From Limnomonas spitsbergensis (taxonomy: Eukaryota; Chlorophyta; Chlorophyceae; Chlamydomonadales), in NCBI GenBank assembly GCA_037349105.1, contig JAYJMM010000116.1, positions 5,456,001-5,520,000 on the forward strand: a DNA stretch of 64,000 nt, written 5' to 3'. The position numbers and the translations under genes were made by a program. The notes beneath the pieces were generated by a model. The model was not told the origin of the DNA, ran no database searches, and saw only the letters and a list, made by a program, of their open reading frames with translations. Positions 23,409 through 34,100 of the stretch are shown piece by piece (within the stretch, counting starts at the first letter, position 1; each line of letters begins with the position of its first letter).

Positions 23409-25495
23409 TCATCTCAGCTCATCCTTTTTCACATCCTGGAGCAGAGGCTTTGACGCCTCTACGTCGTCAGCAGCATGCTTGACCTCAGGGACACTCACAC
23501 CCTTCACGCCGCTATCCTTAACATGCGGCTTGTCACCACCCTTTGAATAGGATTGGTAATACAGAGCCCCGAAGACAAGCACCGTACCGGCCCTGCAGCA
23601 GCATTGGGAGGAGGCCAGTTAAGGAAGGGGAATGCGACCATGGTTCTCTGTACCAGTGTCACACTTGTTGTTGTCGAGGATTCGAGGTTTCCATCTGTCA
23701 TGGAGATGGGTCCCCCGTCCCCATAAGAGAGGGACTTCCACACCATAACATAACTCACCACTGGCCAATGCTGAGGGGATGTGCGAAAAGGAGGCACGAC
23801 AGAAGAATGGAAAGAAACTGGCGGGTTGTCATGATGGTGGCAAAGATCAAGGAGCCAAACGTCTTGATGGTGTAGGAGATGAACAGGGCTCCTACACAGA
23901 CAAACAATAATGGGGGTCGCAAAGCTCATGATGTGGTGACAAATGAGTAAATGACTGATTGCATTCAGCAATGAGAAACAGGACCTCAAGCACACAGGAA
24001 TACTGAAGTTTCTTAATCTCTTACCAATTGTGGCTGAAAGAGAAAGGTAGACAACATTCCACAGGGCCTCAGGATGCCGCACGAGGAATTGGACGGCCAG
24101 GGGCATCTGTCCGCTGGAGACGAGCCCTGTGAAACATGAGTGGCAGTCACCATAGTCGATACTCTCCTGCCAGCTGGACGAGGCCAGTCTGACCTCTTTT
24201 GCAGGAGGTAAAGTTAAACTGGCATGGAAACCTTCAATAGTTCTCTGACGAGAGGGTTGTGGCAGGCAATATTTGAAGCTCACTTGTTGCACTCACCAAA
24301 GAGGCTGAGCAGGGAGGAGCAGAGGGTTGTGTACAGGATCTGGTTGTAGGTTGTCATTTGGTAGCCTTTGAACAGCCTGTCCTGGAAGGTGGATGTGAAA
24401 CCGTCGAAGCCAAGATATCCAAGCATGAGCGCCATACCGTAGATGCTTGAGTCCCACATATCCTGCACGGCAGCATGAAAAGGTCATACCACTTACTTCT
24501 ACCGCTGAATTGGAATGCCGGATATCAGCCATACAAGTAGATCAATAATGCTCAGAAGGAACTTATTTCCCCGTTAATACAACAATTCTCCACAGGAAGA
24601 GGTCATGTCACTTACCGCGGAAACCTTGGACTTGACCTCTCCCGTCATGAGGAACACTGTGCATCCCGCAGTGACAAGCAGAGCAAGACCAAAATCCTTT
24701 ACTCCGTACCGCTTTGCAAGAATGAGGATACCCCAGAGCATCACAGGAATCATCTTTGCACACTTGCCCTGCACAGAGGTGAACAGGCCAAGAGTCAGGG
24801 ATCCTGGCCATGCGAAACTGGAATACTGATATCAATCTTACACACCGATACCAATGTGAAAATACCATGCATCGCTGAGGAGCCCCATGTATGCCTCAGA
24901 GGTTTTCAAACTGCCATGCAGGCATTCAAATTGCTGTACTGTTATTTACCCCACATCCTTACCAGCGTTTGGACAGGGAATGACACGTATTTCAGTGCTT
25001 CATACTGGCAAGTTGTGGCCACCACATTGGACAGGGACACAGCACAGTAGGTGTAGATTGGGGCCACAGGCTTGATCTCGGACATTTTCCCATTGCTCTG
25101 TCGGCGAAAAGGGATCTTAAGCAAATGACGACCAACGTCATGAAGCTTTGATTGGCTTCCATATGAAAGAGCTTACGATCAAGCTGAAGATAGCTACGCA
25201 GCAGGAGGTCAGGCGATTGCAGAGGACTAGGAACAACGAGAATTTGAATCTCTCGGCTGTTTCCCCTTCGCCATAAGGCTCCACCATGATGCGCTCCTGC
25301 GGGCATGATTATCCTTGGATTGAGGTGACTGCGCGATACGTGTATATCATGAGCCGAAATGTCTATCTGCCAGCAGGTAACTCTGACCTGCAAAACTCCA
25401 TACATCATTAGGCTGCCAACAACGCCCACGACACACCACATGATGTGCAATTTCTCATTGGCCTTGATCCTGCTCCATATGCCATCGAACACCAT
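23409..25495 (-). CDS. UTR2: UDP-galactose/nucleotide-sugar transporter, SLC35B family
   Basis: Eight exons: 25495-25388, 25296-25177, 25097-24963, 24768-24616, 24462-24297, 24126-24025, 23891-23759 and 23592-23409. All junction phases agree and give 366 residues, typical for the family. Diagnostic stretches are [28 protein letters not shown] (122-134), [19 protein letters not shown] (about 190-207), [14 protein letters not shown] and [14 protein letters not shown], in the order found in plant UTR2 and animal SLC35B1/B2. The protein should span the ER or Golgi membrane about ten times and exchange a cytosolic nucleotide sugar (or PAPS in SLC35B2) for the nucleoside monophosphate; the substrate is not certain. 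The hydrophilic tail ends KKDELR, an ER-retrieval-like string one residue off the C-terminus. Confidence 0.93.
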
Positions 25496-25695
25496 AACGC
25501 CCGAAAATCACAGGCCTAGGCTTAGCACAGCTCGCGAAAATTTGTAAATGTGTGCGGGCTACAATACCCGAGTGACTGAAAGGAACGAAAAGGGATAGGG
25601 TTTGGGTTTTCACTTGAGTTCCCTGGGACATCGGTTACCAACCGCCAAAGTGATGACCTTTTTGAAAGGCTCGTTCTTCGCGCTCGCCCCAGTGT

Positions 25696-26329
25696 TTCGA
25701 GTCATTTTTGTTTCACTGGCGTATCTCGTGGCTCCCGACCTTATGACAGTGCACTGCGACGGAGGCGCGCAGATTGGATCGAACGCGCCGTACTTTCTTG
25801 GACATGCTATTTGCGGGGGTTTGCGGTGAAAATGGTGCCGATTTCAGAAACAGGCCACCGAGTTGCTTCGTATTGGGCGCAAAGTCGTTTCCATGTCCGT
25901 ATGCGATGTTTATGCTCGTGACGGGGCAGCCAAGGCCTCGGCCACGTTGGTTTTCGCCCTTGTCGACCGAAAGCTCATACTGCACAGTACATGTTGTGCA
26001 CTTGCGTTGCGCTGCTTTAAGCGCAAACTCGTTGAACAGCTTAGCCGTGATGACAGGGCTGCTCGCATTCATCCGTATCGCTGCAGCCAGCGGCTGTCTA
26101 GTTTTCGAACTTGCAGGATGACTGTTCACACTGCAGGAAATGCGAAAGACCATCGTAGGGACAATCGTGCAGCTTTGCGTTAGGTGCAAACACGTTTTGT
26201 CTGTAAGGTTTGGCAGTGCTGGCAGAATTGCTTGCCTCCCTCAGATTCCCGTGTATGAAGTGCGATGACATTTCGACAGAGCGGCCGGTGCCATGCACCA
26301 ACTGTCATCCTGACAGGCTGACACACCAC
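25696..26329 (+). repeat. Left arm of a ~640-bp inverted repeat
   Basis: Reads as the reverse complement of 29636-29677 plus 30043-30650, with only scattered differences visible by eye. It contains a single CATG at the site where the right arm holds a 365-bp insertion. Flanking sequence at 25570-25650 is shared with the older copy near 10190-10275 but not with the right arm. Confidence 0.9.
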
Positions 26330-26583
26330 ACCTGCAGCAGCTTAACCAGAAACAGATATGCACTCTCACAGGTCAACAGATTGGCACCTCCCACTCTTTT
26401 GATTGAGGTGTGGGACCTGCTGCTCAGGACTGGTCACCCCGGGGGTACGGCGCGTGTTTACCAGGGGGAAATATTTCCCCCCTGACGTACGGGGGAAAAT
26501 CTGAGAGTCGACAGAGACATTAGCGCGTCTGAGAGCATTTCACTTGTCGCGTTTCAATGATACGATAATGTCTCTTTTATAAT

Positions 26584-27934
26584 TCCCCGACAAGTCGCCT
26601 CCCAGAATCAGATTTCATGTGTCAGGACAGACATTACACGATGTGGACCTCTTCGGGGACTATAATAAGCGCTATGACGAAGGTGGGATTCTACTAGAAT
26701 ATGTCAGCGCCATAGGGAGATTCATGGCACACGTGGGCAACGCGCTAGCCAAAAGAAAGGAGGTCAGATGGGACGATATCTCATTCGTATGGCCTGCAGT
26801 CAGCACGATTCGCGACAGCGCTGTCAAGCCAGTCGATGCGGCGCTGCTTGAGGGGACTAAGCTCGTCGTCCTAGACGCGGTCACATGGCTGCCAGCCGGC
26901 TCAAACCTCACGTGCCCTAAGGTCTCTGATGGACCCGAACAGCGAACAGCCTGGTTCAAACAAGGCATGCTGAACAGGCAGGTGAGAAGTGTGCATTATC
27001 CCAGTCCAACCATGCATCGTTCCATTATATTCTCATGCACTGATCAGTAGTTCACAAAACTAAAGACTCCCTTGCGCTTGCACTTCCCTATACCCATACA
27101 TGCAGTCCTCATTTCCATGCATGCACTCCTCATGCAGACATGCCCATGCATGCACTCCCTGATGCCCATGCTTGCGCTCCTCATGCCCATGCTTGCACTC
27201 CCTGATGCCCATGCTTGCAGTCCTCATGCCCATGCATGCACTCCCCCATGCCCATGCATGCACTCCTCATGCCCATGCATGCACTCCCTCATGCCCATGC
27301 ATGCACTCCTTACGTCCATCCACTGCTAGTTTTATTTTCTTTCTCATTAAAATCCTCTCATGCCCATGCACTGCTATTTCCTCTTCTTTCTCATTGAAAT
27401 TCTCTCTTCCATGCATGCAGCGCATGGACTTGTGTGACGCTCTATTGCGGCCAGCCAAGCACATTAATCAGGAGATATTCAGATAACCTAGCTTGCTGTC
27501 CTCTACCACTAGCATCTATCCGTCCTTCCTGATTGAGATATACCTCAGCTCAGTGGAGCGTCTCATGAAACCACACCGGCGCGCATCCAGGGGTCTTGGG
27601 CTCACTTCATTTGTAAGCTGAATGGAGTCTTCAAGGTAAACAATACATATGCACAAGGTCTGATCTTGTCTAATTTAGGCTATGGATCTGATTTTATTTT
27701 TTGTTGACTATGTCTAACAAGCATGCACCGATGGTGGCTTTGTGTTTGTCTTCACTTTTATCCATAATGAATTTCCGGACCTCCCATCCTTGTATGTAGG
27801 TGGAGAGGGAGGGCATGATCACCATCATGGATGGCTTGGGCTTGATCTTGAGGTCCCTGCTGGGTGGTGCCTCCTACTGGGACATTGCTGCCCAGCTGAC
27901 AGTCCTTGCTCTGCGGTGCCGGCACTTTGGGCAG
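26584..27934 (+). pseudogene. Unrecognised multi-exon gene between the inverted-repeat arms, with a nonsense codon
   Basis: Three phase-0 exons join in frame: one ending at 26981 (CAG then GTGAGA), one at 27421-27612 (TTT then GTAAGC) and one at 27800-27934 (acceptor TGTAG, donor GTACGT). The first carries DYNKRYDEGGILLEYVSAIG and FVWPAVSTIRDSAVKPVDAA. The second reads RMDLCDALLRPAKHINQEIF, then a TAA at 27484-27486, then stays open with FLIEIYLSSVERLMKPHRR. The third is hydrophobic (DGLGLILRSLLGGASYWD). No start codon for exon 1 is identified (the frame is open from 26584) and no 3' end is certain. I do not recognise the family. Position between long inverted repeats suggests cargo of a transposon, but no transposase motif is visible. 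Confidence 0.4.
27072..27325. repeat. Array of CATGCCCATGCATGCACTCC-type units
   Basis: About ten imperfect units of 18-30 bp built on CATGCCCATGC[A/T]TGCACTCC, in the intron between the first two exons of the unrecognised gene. Traces (CTCATGCCCATGCA) recur at 27357-27370. Confidence 0.85.
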
Positions 27935-29635
27935 GTACGTGGGATGCATAAGTCTATCCGCCTGTTCCGCCGCCTCATGAGGCACATGATCAGGTGGGAC
28001 ACGAAGCGGTATGTACTCCTCATGTCCTCATCTCCCTACTAAATAAATGTGGAGGCTACTGCTCACTTCTTTGCCAAATAAACCCTTAACTTTGCTTGTT
28101 ATACCTTCTGCTCTTTCAGATATATCCTCTACTTTGCTAAATGTAACCTCTATTGGCCAGATCAGAAATCTGCTTTGCTAGATATATTAAATTTCTTACC
28201 AGATCCTCACTAAGCTCTGATCCCAGCCCTTCATTTTTGTATGAAACTGTCCTCCCCTCCATCATAATCAGGTGGTTACTGGGCAGTTTGCACAGCTGCT
28301 AGGGTGGCAGCCAGCCAACCAACAGCAACCACTAGCAGCTGCCAGCCAGCTAGCAGCAGCCAGCCAGCTAGCTAGCAGCAGCCAGCCAGCTAACAATAGC
28401 CAGCCGGCTAGCAACAGCCAGCCGGCAGCAACAAGCCAGTTGCAGCCAACCAGCATGCATCAAGTAGTGACAGGCATCAGCCAACAATAGCCAGGTAGCA
28501 AGCTGTCGTATGTCTGCCGGGCTTGCCTCTTATGCAACAATCTCTAATGTAGCATGCCTCAAACTAGAACACCCTTCTGGAGGGTGCCCTGTCAAGGATG
28601 ATCCCGAGCTGAAAAAGCTGAGAGACAGCAGCCAAGAGGATGAGCAGGAAGGTCAGGGACTTCAGTGCAAGGGACCACCTTGCGTTCCTCAAGATTAGGC
28701 GCATGCATGCCAAAATATTGTAATTGTGTGGCCATAACTTAGTTGCTAATTTCCAGATGTTTGGTGTGTCTGCTTTCTCTGACCTTTGCATGGCTGAGCT
28801 GAAGGTGGCTACCCAAAATGGCCTTGAAATTATGGCATTTTACCATTTGTGTTGCCCATGCTGCCATGCAGGCACGACACGGAGACCTTTCAGTACATTG
28901 CTATCTCTCCAAGGACGCTGGAAGAAGGCAGATGGCAGCTCTAGATTTATGCCATTTGCATAGTAGCGTTTTGTGATAAGGGGTAATGCAAGGCAGCAGG
29001 TGTAGGTGACAAAAAAACAGAGGTTGTTAAACATTTTTCTTATAATATTCCTTTGAATGATTTTACACCTTAAACCATTCCCTAATTGTTGTCTAGGCCC
29101 AGTTAATATGAGTTTCGGGGGAAATCTGGGGGGAAATTCTCACTGCTCATTGGGTGATGCCTGTAGGAGCATTAGCCCTCCTTTTATAATTCTCCCCTTT
29201 CCTTTTCACCCCCCTCCCTTTCTTTTCCCCCCCTGGCTCCCTGGTAAATGCACTTTTTTTTCCACGACGATGGTAAACGCGCGCCATATTTTCCGCTAAG
29301 GGACTCAAGCTGCCATGGTGGCGCAACTTGCAATGTGCCTTGCAGAACACATGCAGCAAGCGCATGCTGGGTGATATGTGTTTGCAGGAGTGGGCAATAT
29401 ACACGCTCAGAAATGGCCATTAAGAACTTGTCCCACGCCTTGCACCAAAGGCATCAAGCTGGGCTGCACGCTGGGCCCCAGAGTCAGAGCAGAAGCAGAG
29501 TAGGCCAGTAGGTCACTGTTGTTTAGGAAATGTCAGATGTCAGAAGAATGTCGTTGCCCATCTGTACTGTGTTCCCTGAACACCACTTCCAGCAGCAACT
29601 AGGCACACTTGCACAAGCAGTAGTACCCTACACGC
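27935..29635. other. Unresolved region; CAGCCAGC repeats at 28310-28470
   Basis: May hold later exons of the unrecognised gene. A candidate begins at about 28272 (VVTGQFAQLLGWQP after AATCAG) but runs straight into a CAGCCAGCTAGCAG-type repeat. On the minus strand 28564-28700 encodes a hydrophobic helix (LTFLLILLAAVSQLF). Nothing can be assigned. Confidence 0.35.
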
Positions 29636-29677
29636 AGTAGTGGTGTGTCAGCCTGTCAGGATGACAGTTGGTGCATG

Positions 29678-30042
29678 TGTCGCACGATAACTCGGTAATC
29701 GTGATATAATGGTATCCATCCATTATATCCCATCGAGGCCTGCCTAGTATAGAGGAAGTCCACCACCAGGGATCGAACAGCCCACCTCGCGGTGGCACAA
29801 CCCGAGCCCTGTGCGGACCTTCCTGGGAATTTCCTTTATCCCACTACACCAGAAGCAAACCCCCCACGGAGTTAACCACCATTGGAAGTGGTTGGGGGGG
29901 GAGTAGGTAGGTGGGCTCCTCAACCACTACCAAGGGGTGTTCGTCCATGTACTGGATTCCTTTTATGGTGGGATTCGACCGTTATCGCCAAGCTTCACCC
30001 ATATACACCGTATTGTATCGTTTACGGTTATATGCTGTGACA
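29678..30042 (-). mobile_element. 365-bp insertion with CATG duplication and pol III box-like motifs
   Basis: Begins TGTCGCAC and ends GCTGTGACA, giving short inverted termini (TGTCRCA), and is flanked by CATG at 29674-29677 and 30043-30046. The left arm of the inverted repeat has one CATG and no insert, an exact empty site. On the minus strand 29851-29840 reads TGGTGTAGTGGG (A-box consensus) and 29779-29769 reads TGTTCGATCCC (B-box consensus), suggesting a tRNA-derived SINE. The inverted termini would instead fit a MITE. Confidence 0.6.
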
Positions 30043-30650
30043 CATGGCACCGGCCGCTCTGTCGAAATGTCATCGCACTTCATACACGGGAATCTGAGGA
30101 AGGCAAGCAATTCTGCCAGCACTGCCAAACCTTACAGACAAAACGTGTTTGCGCCTAACGCAAAGCTGCACGATAGTCCCTACGATGGTCTTTCGCATGT
30201 CCTGCAGTGTGAACAGTCATCCTGCAAGTTCGAAAACTAGACAGCCGCTGGCTGCAGCGATACGGATGAATGCGAGCAGCCCTGTCATCACGGCTAAGCT
30301 GTTCAACGAGTTTGCGCTTAAAGCAGCGCAACGCAAGTGCACAACATGTACTGTGCAGTATGAGCTTTCGGTCGACAAGGGCGAAAACCAACGTGGCCGA
30401 GGCCTTGGCTGCCCCGTCACGAGCATAAACATCGCATACGGACATGGAAACGACTTTGCGCCCAATACGAAGCAACTCGGTGGCCTGTTTCTGAAATCGG
30501 CACCATTTTTCACCGCAAACCCCCGCAAATAGCATGTCCAAGAAAGTACGGCGCATTCGATCCACTCTGCGCGCCTCCGTCGCAGTGCACTGTCATAAGG
30601 TTGGGAGCCACGAGATACGCCAGTGGAACAAAAAATGACTCGAAACACAA
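30043..30650 (-). repeat. Right arm of the ~640-bp inverted repeat
   Basis: Inverted copy of 25696-26298. The remaining ~42 bp of the arm lie at 29636-29677, on the other side of the inserted element. Similarity stops abruptly after CGAAACAC at 30650. Confidence 0.9.
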
Positions 30651-31163
30651 ACAAATGTTGTAGGACATCGTTTCTCTTTCAAGTTCCTGAGTTTTTATTC
30701 CACAATCAGGATACTCACGTGACAGCACCTTAACTGGTTTGTTACCAGGCACAGCGCAGCCGGCAAGGCACTCCCAGAAAGGCCCCCATCCAGAGGGCCA
30801 GGTCCTCATTCTGGGGGTTAATATCAAGGCTTCAGCACACCCTTCAACCTGGTAGCTTAAACCTGGCTATCTATTCAAATGATAAGATCAGCATTCCATC
30901 GCCCAGAGCACAGAGTATTGCTCCTAGGAAGAGCTGGAACACATGAATTGAACTTCGAAGTGTTTCCCTGGGGGTGAGTCAGGGGTCCCAAAACATTTCT
31001 CCCATGGTGGGCGTCTTCAATTTACCCCCCCCCCCAGGTTTATACCATCCATTCCCTGCATCCGAATCTGTCACACTACAAAACTTCACAATGGATTCAG
31101 GGCACATCATCCTCAAGTCCATTTGCATATACAGCCCGCCATGCCATCCCCTCCTTCAGTAGT
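30651..31163. other. Intergenic, no gene seen
   Basis: Downstream of VPS53. Short poly-C tract near 31025. Confidence 0.5.
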
Positions 31164-34100
31164 TCAGTTGGGACCCTCCCCCGGGGGTCCATCAGCACCC
31201 CACCCCAGCCCCTTAACCATTTTCGCGAAGCCATCTCTCGTGCGCTCCTTCACCGCAAAGACCCCGTCCGTGAAGGACACCCCTGAAGACCCTGTGCGGT
31301 TATGACCGGGCGGCCCGCCTGAGACCCGAGACAGGAGGGCCTGAAACGATGGGCAAGAGAGGGGCAGGGAGGTCACACGGCGCGTTGCACGTTGATAATG
31401 CAGTAACTGCACAGGCCTGGCCAGACCTTACAGGATCGGGGAGGCAATCAGGCGCATATCAAAATCACGCAATTGAATGCGAAATTTCCAGGACATCCAG
31501 GACATCCAAGACAGGCATGCCAGCCCTTGCTAGGTGCGAAACAGGGCAAAACCAAATTCAACATAATTCAGCAGGACAGCAGGAGACGGATTTCGAACCC
31601 AGATCCCCCCAGCATAAGCTGCTATCATAAAAGTAGCTCAGTCCAGTGCTGGCTGCCGCCAGGTCTAGGCTAACTTAATGACACAGGGTGGTCCCATGCA
31701 AACATTTCCCACACTCCATCCTCCGACTGAGTCTGCCTGTCTGCCACTGACCTGCTGGTGTGCCTCCGCCTGCGTAGTGGCCGCTCGCGCACGTGGGAAT
31801 GGGATACTGGACGCGAGTGACTGCGTGATGCTGTTGAGGTTGTTTTTGAAGGCTCCGAGAGAGGCGGCCGACGCGGCAGCGGGCGCAACCACAGGGGCGC
31901 TGGCGGCATCCCCCCCGGCCACCTTGTGCTGGAACAGCGCCATGAGGTCGGAATGTTGCTTCCTCGTCAAGGCCTGCGTGACAGGCACGGGTGCTGCTTG
32001 GAGTCATCAATCACGCATAGGGTCTGCTGCAGGAGTCTTGCAGGTCAGTGGCAGGTCAGTGGCAGCTGGGGCAAGGTGTGGGATACCTCCCCCCCCTCCA
32101 CCGCAGATCAGGGTATCACACACTGGTGATGCTGCCTGCAGCTTACAGGTCAGTGGCAGCAGAGGCAGCTGGGGCAGGATGTGGGATATTCCCTCCACTG
32201 CAACAGATCATCCATATATTGATGCAAAATGAAAGCCTTCCATGGACATGCCGCCAGCAGCTATGAAGAGGAGAGAGAAACTTCTTGACAACACAAATCC
32301 AACATGAATATTCACGCTGCCAGATTTCCTTCATCATTAGGAAGTGAAGGCCCTCGATCCCCAGGAGGTAAACGTTCCCTACCTTCATCTCGCACACGTG
32401 CATGAACTCAGGCATGCCCTGGGCGTGAGCCGGCATGAGCAACAGGAAGGTATCCACCAGATTCTCCGGCTTGGACTGAAGCACCTGGAAACATGAGGTG
32501 TGGAGGTGTGGATGCAGTGGAGCACATGAGCGAAACATGTTTGGACGTGTGGAGGGACTGGACCATCTAGACAAAAAACGACCCAAAATATGCTTGAAGG
32601 GCTCCCAAACCCGCGCCTCCACTACGTGTAGGGACACGTAGTGAAGGCGCGGGTTTTGGGCCCCCTTTTTTATATTTAGTACTACATACTAAGTATTGAA
32701 AAAACGGGATTGCTCCATTTTTTCAAGCGGCCTGCCTTTAACGTCTGGGACCCAAATTTAATGCTAGGGGCGCATGGCCGCAACACCCTTTGTGTTGGTG
32801 TGGATGAAGAGGAGCACCTGGATAAGGAGGTGTGGGGGTCCTGGAGCACCTGGGCAAGATATGCTTTGAGGGAAAGAAGAACCGCAGCATCTGGGCATTA
32901 ACGAGCAAAAGTATGATTGCACTGCAGCAACTGGACAAAGGTGTGGAGGGTCATTTAAGTCAAGCCCGGGACGGCAACTCGAGTTGGGAGGCGCATCAAG
33001 TTCACCTTAATGGGCTCCACACCGACCCCCCCCAGGGTAAACACATCTCGCAACCCATTTATCATGTTCTGCAGCAATCATGTTTTAACCCATCCCGCAA
33101 TCCTGTTCTCATTCAGCAGCGCAGATGCCAGGCTGGCGCCCCCCCTCTCACCTTGACTGTGTTGACCACAGTGCCCATCTCTCGCTCAATGTAATGAGAG
33201 AAGCTCGGCAGGTCTGCAGCATCTGCTGACCGCGCAAGCTGCACACCAGAAGACAACAGTAAGCAGACGCCTGGCAGGACATCCATAAATCCAGGGAAAC
33301 GTTATGTCTCTGCTTAGTCTGTGGGAGCAAAGGAATAAGCGCAGCTCGAAACAATCAACCTCGCAATCAAAACCCTCTCCTCTTCCACAAATCCTTTGGC
33401 CACACCCTGCCCAGCCCTTCACACCTCCACACCCTGCCAGAAATGGCCTCACCTTAGGGAAGTCCGAAATTGCCCTCTTCACAGCATCACAGTCAATAGA
33501 CAGCTGTAGAGTGCCCTTATCGCTGATCCTGAAAAAAATGGGGAAGAAGGCACACACCAGCAAAGGACGAAGCAAGTGTAAGAGCATGCAGCGTAAGCCC
33601 TTCACCTAGCCAGACAGTAGAGCCAAGGTGAGCCAAGCCAGTGGTTTCAGGGCACCGCACACAACGTGCATTCATTCGCTTGTGAAGCAACACATACCAG
33701 ATGCCTTATTTTTAGCAGCGACATGATGAAGGGGTTACCTTTAAGCCCTTGGGAGGAACACAAGGCCATGGACACCTGGTGCCCGCCTTCACAGAGTGAC
33801 AGGGACCAGGGAGGGTCGGCAAGCGCAGACCTGAGCGGAAGACCGGATCCCTGGACCCCTTGCAACCGTACAAAAAGCACCCCCCACCTCTTGAGGCGGT
33901 ACAAGTGCTCCTGGAAATGCGGTACAAACATCCGTGCCATCTTGTCGCAGAAGAATGAGAAGGTGACGTCCTCAAGCTCTGATCCCATCCTCGGGGCACA
34001 GTCCAGGAGCACCTGTGCGGAGGGCAGGCAGGCAGGAGGAGGGGAGGACAGCAATCTGACCATCCTGTTCAAACATGTACCGGGACATCACATTTTGCTA

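Noticed and set aside
25774..26189. ORFs of 115 and 158 codons in the left inverted-repeat arm (and mirror ORFs at 30149-30654)
   Set aside because: Open on both strands and shared only because the arms are recent copies. Cys-pair motifs on one frame are too weak to call a protein.
28268..28490. Gln/Ala/Ser-rich and Leu/Trp/Ala-rich ORFs
   Set aside because: Translation of a CAGCCAGC-type simple repeat.
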